A DNA stretch of 64,000 nucleotides from an uncultured Muribaculaceae bacterium. GTDB lineage: Bacteria > Bacteroidota > Bacteroidia > Bacteroidales > Muribaculaceae. The position numbers and the translations under genes were made by a program. Each line of letters starts with the position of its first letter. Within the stretch, counting starts at the first letter, position 1. Below, one piece after another: positions 8,906 through 16,561 of the stretch. The stretch spans positions 1 through 64,000 of the forward strand of contig CAJTNN010000004.1 in assembly GCA_910577585.1 (NCBI GenBank). The letters are read 5' to 3'. Below the pieces are notes generated by a model. It ran no database searches, had not been told where the DNA came from, and worked only from the letters and a program-made list of their open reading frames with translations.

Positions 8906-9730
8906 ATGAATTTTTCGGTGGTTACATCAGTTTACAAAAATGATGTGCCGCAGTATGTCAAGCTGGCTCTTGAAAGTATAACGGATTCACAGACTATCAA
9001 ACCAGATGAGGTGGTGTTGGTCGTTGATGGTCCTGTTTCAGCAGATTTAGAACGAGTAATTGATGAGTTTGAGAAGAATCGACCTGAATTATTCAAGGTT
9101 ATACGTCTTGCAAAAAATGGAGGTCTTGGCAATGCGCTTAGGATAGGAGTCTCAGAGGCAACCCACCCTATAATTGCGCGTATGGATTCTGATGACATAT
9201 CATTGTCGGATAGATTTGAGAAGCAACTCCTTTTTTTAAAAGAGCATCCGGATATTTCGATTGTGGGTGGTCAAATTTCTGAATTCATTCAGACTCCCGA
9301 TTTGAGTGTCGGCAAAAGAGTGGTTCCATGCAGTAATGATGAAATTTCCACTTACATAAAGTCGAGGTGTCCATTCAATCATATGGCAGTGATGATGCGA
9401 CGCGCTGATGTTTTGGAGGTTGGCAACTATATAGACTGGCACTATAACGAAGATTACTATCTCTGGATTCGAATGGCTGAAGCCAAAAAGAGAATGGCGA
9501 ATCTTGAAGATATTCTTGTGAATGTGCGTGTCGGAAAAGAGATGTATGCGCGACGTGGAGGATGGAAGTACTTTAAAAGTGAGTGGGGATTACAGAATTA
9601 TATGCTAAAGGGAGGTCTGATTTCTCTTCCACGATATCTCGCCAATACGATAGTAAGATTTGGTGTTCAAGTTTGCATGCCAGACTCTATGAGAGGCTTT
9701 TTATTCAGGAAATTATTTAGAAAACAATAA
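8906..9730 (+). CDS. Family 2 glycosyltransferase, AmsE-like
   Basis: 274 residues from the ATG at 8906; an in-frame TTG at 8849 would add 19 poorly matching residues. MNFSVVTSVYKNDVPQYVKLALESI is characteristic of the AmsE/WfgS-type GT2 subgroup, followed by LVVDGP and the DXD-type motif ARMDSDDIS near residue 93-100. The late motif NEDYYLWIRM is also typical. It adds a sugar to the growing repeat unit on the cytoplasmic side. The next gene starts 8 bp after its stop. Confidence 0.9.
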   Translation: MNFSVVTSVYKNDVPQYVKLALESITDSQTIKPDEVVLVVDGPVSADLERVIDEFEKNRPELFKVIRLAKNGGLGNALRIGVSEATHPIIARMDSDDISLSDRFEKQLLFLKEHPDISIVGGQISEFIQTPDLSVGKRVVPCSNDEISTYIKSRCPFNHMAVMMRRADVLEVGNYIDWHYNEDYYLWIRMAEAKKRMANLEDILVNVRVGKEMYARRGGWKYFKSEWGLQNYMLKGGLISLPRYLANTIVRFGVQVCMPDSMRGFLFRKLFRKQ

Positions 9731-9738
9731 TATTTGAT

Positions 9739-10776
9739 ATGAATTCTATTTCTCCAATAGACGTAGTAATTCCATGGGTTGACGATACTGATCCGATATG
9801 GAAAACTGAAAGGTCTAAATATCTTGGGGAGTACCATGAGTCAAAAGAAAATTTGGCTCATTACTACCGAGATTGGGACACATTGCGTTATGTGTTTCGT
9901 GGAATTGAGAAGAATATGCCCTGGGTGAGGTATGTGCATTTTATTACATATGGGCATCTTCCCGAGTGGCTCAATCAATCTTCCCCTAAACTTCGTATTC
10001 ATAGACATAAGGATTTCTTTTCCAGTGACACTGTTTATCCGATATTCAATCCTAATCCAATTGAAATGAATCTGATGAATATCCCCGGATTGTCAGAGAA
10101 ATTCATTTATTTCAATGATGATATGCTTCCGATTCGTCCGGTTGGAGAAGAAAGATTCTTTAGAGATAATCTCCCTATAGACTATCTGGTGTTGGACTAT
10201 CCTCGTGGAGGTTGGCTATATGAAAAAATTAGAATTAAAGATACCTATGCACATCTGTGTATAAATTCGATTGATGTAGTCAATCATGTGTATCCTATAA
10301 AGGCTTTGCACAAGAACAGGAAGGACTGCTTCTATGACCCTTCGTACTTGAAGATTGATAGATTCAGAAATCATATCTTCAATACAATAGATATGTATAA
10401 GTGGTTAAAAATTAACCATAACCCTCAAGCTTTCCTTTTATCTAATCTGCGGGAATGTGAGAAACTGTTTCCTAAGATTATAAAAGTGACGAGGTCACAT
10501 CGGTTTAGGGATAATTCGGATGTGAATCAATATATTTTCAGGAATATTGCACTCATGTCAGGACGTTTTTATCCCCATTATTTCAATGATGATTTTTGTT
10601 TTGTGCTCGCCTCAGTCAAGAGATACACTAAAGACCGTCATAATTTAGGAACAAAGAACTTTATTTGCCTCAATGACTCATCTTTCTTAAAAGAAGAGGA
10701 ATATCCCGCTTTAAGAGAAATGGTGGTAAGGGATATGAACGCACTATTGCCAGAGAAATCTTCTTTTGAGTTGTAA
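9739..10776 (+). CDS. Stealth-family capsule phosphotransferase
   Basis: 345 residues with Stealth conserved regions in order: CR1 (IDVVIPWVDDTDP, residues 7-19), CR2 (RYVHFITYGHLPEWLN and FIYFNDDMLPIRP, ~75-135), a CR3-like segment around YPIKALHKNRKDCFYDP, and a CR4-like segment containing FPKIIKVTRSHRFRDNSD and HYFNDDFCFV. Characterised members transfer sugar-1-phosphate units and so build phosphodiester-linked capsule backbones or decorations. It implies that the polysaccharide made here carries a phosphate bridge (inference). Strongly AT-rich. About 115 bp without a gene follow. Confidence 0.88.
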   Translation: MNSISPIDVVIPWVDDTDPIWKTERSKYLGEYHESKENLAHYYRDWDTLRYVFRGIEKNMPWVRYVHFITYGHLPEWLNQSSPKLRIHRHKDFFSSDTVYPIFNPNPIEMNLMNIPGLSEKFIYFNDDMLPIRPVGEERFFRDNLPIDYLVLDYPRGGWLYEKIRIKDTYAHLCINSIDVVNHVYPIKALHKNRKDCFYDPSYLKIDRFRNHIFNTIDMYKWLKINHNPQAFLLSNLRECEKLFPKIIKVTRSHRFRDNSDVNQYIFRNIALMSGRFYPHYFNDDFCFVLASVKRYTKDRHNLGTKNFICLNDSSFLKEEEYPALREMVVRDMNALLPEKSSFEL

Positions 10777-10892
10777 CAACCACATCTATATATCACTGCA
10801 TAAGGATTGGTTATTATTCTTTTGATAATAAAGAATATAGACTCAAATATATCCATATTGTAGGAAAATACACCTAATATTTCATTATCAAT

Positions 10893-11546
10893 ATGTGTCT
10901 TAAGTGGACTTTTGACCGATTGATGGCACTCATAGGCTTATTAATCCTTTGGCCTATTCTACTTGTGGTGGCTCTGCTTATAAGGGTCAAGATGCCGGGG
11001 GGACCGGTTATATTCACTCAGAAGCGAGTTGGTAAGGGTGGAAAACTCTTTACTTGCCATAAGTTCCGGACCATGACGGTGAAGCATGGAGGGTCAACAG
11101 TGAGTGTGGCCGGAGACAACCGCATTACTCCACTTGGTGCAAAACTGAGGCATTATAAACTTGATGAGTTGCCGGGACTTTGGGATGTGTTTGTCGGTAA
11201 TATGTCGTTTGTCGGACCTCGACCGGATGTGCCGGGTTATGCTGACCAACTCAAAGGTGATGACCGTGAGGTGCTGGAGCTTCGTCCCGGCATTACCGGT
11301 CCGGCAACATTAAAATATCGCCGTGAGGATGAGATGATTTCGGAGTATGTAGCCCAAAAACAATCAGAAGGGGATACTCGGTCCACACAAATAATTGCAG
11401 AAGAATATAATGATACAGTTCTTTTCCCCGATAAGGTGAGAATCAACCGTTATTACCTTCATAATTATAGCTTTATCAAAGACCTGCAAATGATAATCTG
11501 GACAGTCTTGGGGAAGCACATGTATTACGGCGGAGAGATAATATAG
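10893..11546 (+). CDS. Undecaprenyl-phosphate sugar transferase (initiating enzyme)
   Basis: 217 residues of the bacterial sugar transferase family (PF02397 type). One N-terminal membrane segment (~10-30) is followed by FTQKRVGKGGKLFTCHKFRTM (~40-61), YKLDELPGLWDVFVGNMSFVGPRP (~92-115) and the LRPGITGPATLKYR region. These small monotopic enzymes transfer sugar-1-phosphate to undecaprenyl phosphate and start repeat-unit assembly. A position at the 3' end of the locus is common in Bacteroidota. Composition is intermediate between AT-rich and GC-rich genes. Confidence 0.93.
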   Translation: MCLKWTFDRLMALIGLLILWPILLVVALLIRVKMPGGPVIFTQKRVGKGGKLFTCHKFRTMTVKHGGSTVSVAGDNRITPLGAKLRHYKLDELPGLWDVFVGNMSFVGPRPDVPGYADQLKGDDREVLELRPGITGPATLKYRREDEMISEYVAQKQSEGDTRSTQIIAEEYNDTVLFPDKVRINRYYLHNYSFIKDLQMIIWTVLGKHMYYGGEII

Positions 11547-11673
11547 CTCTAATATTACCAAACAGCCAGATACATACATTTAGTATTCCAATTAATCTGT
11601 ACACCCCATAAAGACAATATATTCATTTTTGGGGAGTTGGATGATATTTATGGGTGATTAAAGATTTGAAGAT

Positions 11674-12165
11674 ATGATAATCAAACGAAAGGGTATACGT
11701 ATGAATCACAGACGGCGGGTTATTATTACTGTGAAGCAACTGGGGATGTTGGTTCGGATGGGGCAGGTGCCGGCGGATACGTTGGCTTCGTGGGTGACTT
11801 CTTCGCAGCCTATCAAGGTTCCGGCCGGGTGGCAGACTTCTGAGGATTTCAGGAGGGCGACGGCTGAGGAGGTTGTGAGGACGTTGATGGCACGCATTAG
11901 AGAGGCTAATTTGGCGGTGTCGGATGTGTATGGAGGGCTGACAAATGATATACGGGCTAATCTTCGCCGACACCGTATAAGTCGATATGTGGCATGCTTC
12001 AGGGTTAAGAATTCGGCAGTCGCTACGGCTGTTGAAGGTTTGCTCAGCTCGGAGGGTGTGGATATCGGTGTGCGCGGAGCTGCGTCTGCCGGCAATGGCA
12101 TTGACCCGGAAACGTCCAACATCGTCTATATAGCCGATAAGACTCTGCCAGGCTTCCGCCGTTAA
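11674..12165 (+). CDS. Small protein with GIY-YIG-like segment
   Basis: 163 residues, or 154 if the second ATG (11701) is used. The C-terminal half contains DVYGGLTNDIRANLRRH, then an Ala/Glu helix and GNGIDPETSNIVYIADKTLPG. This resembles a group of Bacteroidota proteins with a degenerate GIY-YIG nuclease fold (pattern YGGxTNDxxRR...H, xxxE, GxGxxxxxVY), but the canonical catalytic Tyr/Arg/Glu set is not clearly complete. The N-terminal part is basic (RKGIRMNHRRRVIITVKQ). It sits between the capsule locus and a repeat-flanked defence-like module. The resemblance is from memory of the family and is not certain; otherwise hypothetical. Confidence 0.6.
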   Translation: MIIKRKGIRMNHRRRVIITVKQLGMLVRMGQVPADTLASWVTSSQPIKVPAGWQTSEDFRRATAEEVVRTLMARIREANLAVSDVYGGLTNDIRANLRRHRISRYVACFRVKNSAVATAVEGLLSSEGVDIGVRGAASAGNGIDPETSNIVYIADKTLPGFRR

Positions 12166-12758
12166 CCTCGTGCTGCCGCAAAGCCGGCCCACGTAGCAAC
12201 GCGTGGTTGAGCCGTGTCGGGGCGTGGGCGCCCCTCCTCCCAGGGAAGTCGGTCCTCCCGTCAGCTTTGGGAGGTATGGGAATTCTGGGAGGTATGGGTG
12301 TTATGGGGAGAAACTTCGTTGACCGCTGGGCCTTGGGAGGAGGGGCGCCCGTCAGCTTTGGGTGAGTTGGCTTGGAAGATGGGGAAGGAATTTTTTAGGC
12401 GCGGATCAGTTCTCTTACTCGCTGCTGCGCAGCTCGTTGCGAGCGCGGATGGGATGGATTAACGCGGATTTGTTCTTTTGCAATTTGGATGGGGCGCAGG
12501 CACATCGGCGCTATGCGCCTTGTGGCGACGCGGATGGCGCCGGATGCTAATCGACCCCAAGAGACTACATCCTTTTACGGGAGCACGTTTTTTCACGGGA
12601 GAACGGCTTTTTACGGGAGAGCGGGGCGTACGGGAGCACGTGGTTTACGGGAGGACGGGCTTACGGGAGAACGTTTTTTTACGGGAGGACGGGGCTCACG
12701 GGAGAACTTCAATGCCGTGTTCCCGTCACCACCGTTCTCCCAAAGAAGCCGTTCTCCG
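12166..12758. other. Gene-free repeat-rich interval
   Basis: No credible gene. It holds a G-rich tract with GGGAGG/TATGGG runs (about 12225-12350), composite repeat copy A (12362-12715) and an imperfect array of ACGGGAG units (12574-12715). The short open frames here (82-109 codons) are translations of the repeat and are not conserved as protein. Confidence 0.8.
12362..12715 (+). repeat. Composite intergenic repeat, copy A
   Basis: Three modules in order. Module 1 (about 12371-12470) is built on AGGCGCGGAT ... GGGATGGATTAACGCGGAT. Module 2 (about 12480-12570) has a GGCGC-TAT-GCGCC hairpin and an ATCGACCCCAAGAGACTACATCC segment. Module 3 (12574-12715) is eight imperfect 15-18 bp units with core ACGGGAGnRCG separated by T-rich spacers. 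The first two modules match copy B (22740-23066, opposite strand) nearly base for base. No protein coding, no transposase and no obvious target-site duplication. Confidence 0.8.
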
Positions 12759-13445
12759 TCAACTCTGTCCTTCCGTTAACTCTGTCTTCTCGTTAATTCC
12801 GTTATGATTGGTTATGCTGTCAATAATTCGATAGACATGGGTCCCTATAGAGGTCGGCCATCTCTCAGTTTTGTTTATATCGAGGACCTCCGCTCGGTTT
12901 CTGGCAATGGATACGAGAGGCATCAACCGTGACGCATCGTAAGAAGCCTCTTGATAAGACCCCATAGCCCGACGGACTCTTGATTTCAACCACGTGTCAC
13001 CCCTGCGGGATACCCTCTTGTTTTCCTGTAATGCATGTTTTTCATCCTCAGACATCATCGAGACATCCTCAAAATGCAGCAACAACCACAGTTCAAAGCA
13101 AGGATTGCTCATTGCAAAATGCAGAAACCGGCTCTGTTTGCATAGTCTTGCCATTCCAGCCAGCGTCGGTGTTTTCCATCTGTCTTTGTCAATGACCATC
13201 CATAACTCATCATCATCGTCAAGCTGGTATGTTTCTTGAAACTGTTTCAACTGGGAGTATACTATATCCGGGGAAGAATCGGTTGAGTCCCTTTCCAAGA
13301 CTTCCACATGTACATTGCCTGCGCAAATGCTGTTCTTGACAGCATTGAAGTAAATCTTTTCAGTTTCCTTTCCTTCGCTGGCAATGACTATAAGGCGGGC
13401 TGTTTTCTTACCTTCCGGCCTTTCAAAACTTTTTCTGACTCTCAT
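12759..13445 (-). CDS. rloB: RloB-like TOPRIM protein of an ATPase/nuclease pair
   Basis: 228 residues with the RloB family (PF13707-type) signatures: IASEGKETEKIYF (Glu24 of a TOPRIM-like site), ELWMVIDKDRW (Asp86-x-Asp88) and SNPCFELWLLLHFED (113-127). The EG...DxD pattern matches the metal site of TOPRIM nucleases such as OLD and the PARIS effector AriB. It is coupled to the upstream ATPase by a 4-bp ATGA overlap (13442-13445). The last ~20 residues are encoded by sequence abutting the repeat array. Family known: RloA/RloB were named as ORFs linked to restriction loci, and ATPase-TOPRIM pairs are recurrent anti-phage modules. Inference: this gene encodes the effector. Confidence 0.8.
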   Translation of the reverse strand: MRVRKSFERPEGKKTARLIVIASEGKETEKIYFNAVKNSICAGNVHVEVLERDSTDSSPDIVYSQLKQFQETYQLDDDDELWMVIDKDRWKTPTLAGMARLCKQSRFLHFAMSNPCFELWLLLHFEDVSMMSEDEKHALQENKRVSRRGDTWLKSRVRRAMGSYQEASYDASRLMPLVSIARNRAEVLDINKTERWPTSIGTHVYRIIDSITNHNGINEKTELTEGQS

Positions 13446-14773
13446 GATTCACTCCATTTTAAGGAATCGGGAGCCGCAAAGAATGGCACGGCGCCATAGC
13501 GGCCTTGCAAATATCCTTTGCGAACGTCTGCCCGAGGTTTATATTCGGCCAGTGATGAGAAATGTGATGCTCCCTCGGAGTCTTTCTCCACAAACCAGAT
13601 TTCATCTGCACGCATCAGTTCAAGATCAAGAAGATTTGACTCATGGGTAGAGAAGATTAGCTGCGATTCCACATCTCTGTTAATGTTGCTGAAGAATGAC
13701 TTGATAATCTCGTATGTCATCATAGGGTGCATACTGCGGTCAAGTTCATCTATGAGATACACAACCGGATTGCGCCTGAGGTCAATGAGCATCGGAATGA
13801 AATCAAGAAGGCGGATAGTGCCGTCAGATTCCTCATCCATCTCAAACTTGGTCTCCATTTCACCTGACCCGTGAACCGCTATCTGCTTGAAGATTGAGAG
13901 CATACCATCCTCTTTGCGCTCAAAGAAGAAAACATCATTGTCGTCATTGGAAGCAAGCATCACACTCTCTCCAGGATTGCAATCTTTTTCAATGCGTTCG
14001 AGTACATCATCGGGGAGCCCTGTTTCCTCTTTTGATTTGATTGCGATACGACGGATGTCAGTTATCCCGGTATTGAAGTGTTGCAGCAACTCCTTCGTAG
14101 CTGTCTGAAAATTGGCATCCTGTTCGGCACGTATAGACAACCCTTTATATCGGGTATGGGGGAATATTATCTTCAATTCCCGGGCAAACCAGTTTCTGAC
14201 TATCCTTATATCTTCCAGCCCTTTGCCGTTACGTTTCACATACTCTGATATAAAGGTGCGGTCAGTAGGAGTGCCTTCACCGAGAAACTTCAAGAACATC
14301 CTTGTTTCCTTATCTCCGGTTATATCCCCGAAGTCAAATTCATTGCCCGAATCCGAAACTTTGCGCGTATAGATTTTGCGGTCGCTCCGGCTATTGATTT
14401 CAAAGAGCCATTCTTCTTTTATCCCGCGGAGGTCAAATTCCACTCCATAAGCAAAATAGCGCTTCTCTATTTTTATTTCAAGTTCAATTTTCGACACGGG
14501 ACGTCGTCCTTTGCCCGACTTGAATGTTTCCATTGCCGAAAAAGGGGCTTTGCCCATAACGAGCAACTGAAGAAAACGGATAGCCTTGATGAAATTGCTT
14601 TTTCCGGCGGCGTTTGCACCATATACAATTCCTGCGCGCAGAATGGAGATGTCATCCCGTTTCTCCGCACGCGCTACATGTTCCGGATGCAGACTCCCTT
14701 TTCCGGCAACAAAGCTTATCTCCGTTTCCTGATTGAAGGAGAGAATGTTTTCAAAAGTCGCTCGTAAAATCAT
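13442..14773 (-). CDS. rloA: RloA-like AAA/ABC-type ATPase (defence-linked)
   Basis: 443 residues from the ATG at 14773; an upstream TTG at 14809 lies within the promoter box. It starts MILRATFENILSFNQET, the typical N-terminus of SMC/OLD-like ATPases, with Walker A GANAAGKSN at ~52-60. Walker B is VVYLIDELDRSMHP near 350-365, with the switch His in IFSTHESN. The long middle region replaces the coiled coil of true SMC proteins. It forms a two-gene operon with the RloB-like gene. In related OLD, PARIS and Septu-type systems such an ATPase senses a phage component and controls a nuclease partner; the same role here is inference. The module is isolated between two copies of the composite repeat. 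Confidence 0.85.
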   Translation of the reverse strand: MILRATFENILSFNQETEISFVAGKGSLHPEHVARAEKRDDISILRAGIVYGANAAGKSNFIKAIRFLQLLVMGKAPFSAMETFKSGKGRRPVSKIELEIKIEKRYFAYGVEFDLRGIKEEWLFEINSRSDRKIYTRKVSDSGNEFDFGDITGDKETRMFLKFLGEGTPTDRTFISEYVKRNGKGLEDIRIVRNWFARELKIIFPHTRYKGLSIRAEQDANFQTATKELLQHFNTGITDIRRIAIKSKEETGLPDDVLERIEKDCNPGESVMLASNDDNDVFFFERKEDGMLSIFKQIAVHGSGEMETKFEMDEESDGTIRLLDFIPMLIDLRRNPVVYLIDELDRSMHPMMTYEIIKSFFSNINRDVESQLIFSTHESNLLDLELMRADEIWFVEKDSEGASHFSSLAEYKPRADVRKGYLQGRYGAVPFFAAPDSLKWSES

Positions 14774-14806
14774 GGTTTCTGTCGATTCTTTAATTATTAA
14801 TGTGCG

Positions 14807-14838
14807 CAAATATACGACAAATCAAACAATCAAACAAA
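14807..14838 (-). promoter_or_regulatory. Predicted promoter of rloAB
   Basis: On the minus strand, TTTG (14838-14835) is followed after 20 bp by TATATTTG (14814-14807). This fits the Bacteroidota consensus TTTG-N19/20-TAnnTTTG and leaves a leader of about 25-30 nt to the ATG at 14773. The surrounding sequence is AT-rich. Confidence 0.6.
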
Positions 14839-15496
14839 CATTATTTGTCGGAATATCCTATTTTTAACACTTTATTAACTTTTAAAGTAGGCTAAAGAAG
14901 ATACCAAGATTCAGATTGATATGTCTGGCTGCGTTGCGCTATGAGGAAATGCCGACTGGGCTAACGGGAGCACGTTTTTTTACGGGAGCACGTTTTTTTT
15001 ACGGGAGGACGGCTTTTACGGGAGCACGTGGTGACGGGGAGAGCGGAATTTTAACGGGAGGACGGCTTTTACGGGAGAACGTGGTGACGGGAGAATGGGT
15101 TTTCCGTTCTCCCGTAAGCTTCCCTATCAAGGGGGAATGCGCAGCCATCCGTGAGCGTCAAGGCGCTCAGCGCCTTGACGCATCCGTTCCTACCCGCGTT
15201 GCCACCCAGGGCTGCCCGCAAATAAGGATCCGCGTTAATCCATCCCATCCGCGGCGCGTCGCAAAGCGATAAGCGAAAAAATCTGCGCCGTTAAATTCCT
15301 TTCTCATCTTCATAACAGTGCTTTCGTCAGTTGATTTTAGGGCGGAGTTGTGGGAGGTTTGGGAGTTATGGGAGGGATGGGAGTTATGGGGAGAGACTTC
15401 GCCGACCGCTGGGCTCCCCTCCTCCCAGGGGGCTGACGCTGTATTCGTTGCTTCCCTTCATGATTGTCGGCATGATGGGAGCCTGTGGAGATGCTG
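14839..15496. other. Gene-free repeat-rich interval
   Basis: After the AT-rich rloA upstream region (to about 14900), no credible gene is seen. The interval holds composite repeat copy C (14955-15310) and a G-rich GGGAG/TATGGG tract (about 15345-15440). That tract is shared with 12265-12350, including the string TTATGGGGAGA, then ACTTCG, then GACCGCTGGG. Confidence 0.75.
14955..15310 (-). repeat. Composite intergenic repeat, copy C
   Basis: Read on the minus strand it shows: GGAATTTAACGGCGCAGAT ... GGGATGGATTAACGCGGAT (module 1, about 15310-15220); a perfect 12-bp hairpin (GCGTCAAGGCGC, loop, complement; about 15156-15182); CTCACGGATGGCTGCGCATT; and one ACGGGAG unit. It is the partner of copy D at 22372-22590. 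The array proper (14957-15100, about seven ACGGGAG units) is inverted relative to the rest of the element, which indicates internal rearrangement. Confidence 0.75.
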
Positions 15497-16504
15497 TCAG
15501 GGGTGGGGAAAGGTTAGGGTGGCGGTGGCGGCGGTGGCGGTGAGGCGGGCGGGGCGCCCTTCGGGGATGGGGAGGTTGTGGGATTGGTGGCCGATGGGCA
15601 CGTTGAGCAGGGTGGGGCAGCTGACGCCCCAGGCGGTGAGGCGCGTGCGCAGCATCGCTTCCATCGAGGGGAAGTTGCGGTCGGGACGGTAGTCGGTGAA
15701 TTTGCCGAAAATCAGGCCGCTCACCGCGTGCAGTGCACCGCTGAGGTGCAGACGCGTCAGCATGCGCTCAATCTGGTAAATTTTCTCCCCTACATCCTCC
15801 AGAAACAGAATCTTCCCCCGCAAATACTCAGCATCAAGGATATCCCATGGAGTCGCCGCCAGGCCGTTGAGAACCGCTAAATTTCCCCCTACAGTCACCC
15901 CCTCGGCAGTCCCCTCCACAAGGCACTCTACGCCATCCGACGGTGAAAGGGTGTAGCAGAGGTCGGTCGCGGCGTCACCGGGCGCGTCGAGTATGCGCAG
16001 CATCGTGTCGGTGCACTCGCGCAATTGCGCCTCAACGTCCGGCGCCTCGCGGTCGGCTGCCAGCAGCGCGTTCAGCTCGGCCGACTGATGGGCACGGTCA
16101 TAGAGCGCCAGTTGCTTAGCCATAGCCGCATGTAGCGACGGCGCCCCCGCCTTCAGCCAGAGTGTGTGCAGCGCCGAGATATCGCTGAAGCCCACAATCC
16201 ACTTCTGCTGCCGCGCCGCCAGCTCCTGCAGCTCCTGCGAGAGCAGATGGATGCAGCCGTAGCCCCCGCGGTTGCAGAGAATCACATCTATTTCCGGATC
16301 AAGCAGCGCCGCGCGCAGGTCGGCGAGGCGTTCGGCATCCGAAGCCGCGAAAGAGCCATGGCGCGGACCGCGGCTATGCGGCATCTCGCGCACAGAATAT
16401 CCACGCCGCCGCAACTCAGCGACAGCGCCATCGATGTAATAAGGCTTCACTTCAGTAGCCGGAGAGATAAGGGCGAATCGTAGCATATCAAGTATCGAAG
16501 TCAT
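15497..16504 (-). CDS. LD-carboxypeptidase, peptidase family S66
   Basis: 335 residues of the LdcA-like S66 family, serine hydrolases that remove the terminal D-Ala from murein tetrapeptides in the cytoplasm during peptidoglycan recycling. NRGGYG is at 78-83, the nucleophile elbow GFSDIS carries Ser107, FLEDVGEKIYQIERM provides Glu236, and NVPIGHQ provides His306, so the Ser-Glu-His triad is complete. No signal peptide. An internal Met at residue 7 is an alternative start. It is the last gene of the porW-porX-Sel1-ldc run, 57 bp after the Sel1 gene; a GGAAGTT/AACTTCC hairpin lies in the gap. Confidence 0.9.
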   Translation of the reverse strand: MTSILDMLRFALISPATEVKPYYIDGAVAELRRRGYSVREMPHSRGPRHGSFAASDAERLADLRAALLDPEIDVILCNRGGYGCIHLLSQELQELAARQQKWIVGFSDISALHTLWLKAGAPSLHAAMAKQLALYDRAHQSAELNALLAADREAPDVEAQLRECTDTMLRILDAPGDAATDLCYTLSPSDGVECLVEGTAEGVTVGGNLAVLNGLAATPWDILDAEYLRGKILFLEDVGEKIYQIERMLTRLHLSGALHAVSGLIFGKFTDYRPDRNFPSMEAMLRTRLTAWGVSCPTLLNVPIGHQSHNLPIPEGRPARLTATAATATLTFPHP

Positions 16505-16519
16505 CTGTATTTTTTACAA

Positions 16520-16538
16520 GGAAGTTTAAACAACTTCC
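16520..16538. repeat. GAAGTT...AACTTC short hairpin
   Basis: Inverted repeat GGAAGTT-TAAAC-AACTTCC in the gap between the Sel1 gene and the LD-carboxypeptidase gene. Related hairpins are at 40778-40799 and 53150-53168. It has no T-tract, so it is not an obvious terminator. Confidence 0.5.
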
Positions 16539-16561
16539 AAAATGAAGATGACGGTATCAGG

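Noticed and set aside
11623..12192. 189-codon minus-strand frame opposite the GIY-YIG-like gene
   Set aside because: Antisense shadow with Arg/His/Ser bias and no motifs. The plus-strand frame has a recognisable family pattern.
12574..12715. CRISPR-like array of ACGGGAG units (also 14957-15100 and 22745-22855)
   Set aside because: Units are 15-18 bp with 3-6 bp low-complexity spacers and an imperfect core. There are no 20-40 bp unique spacers and no cas genes.
12214..12807. Plus-strand frames of 82-109 codons (TGERFF/REHVV-type repeats)
   Set aside because: Translations of the composite repeat. Equivalent frames appear at every repeat copy and shift phase between copies.
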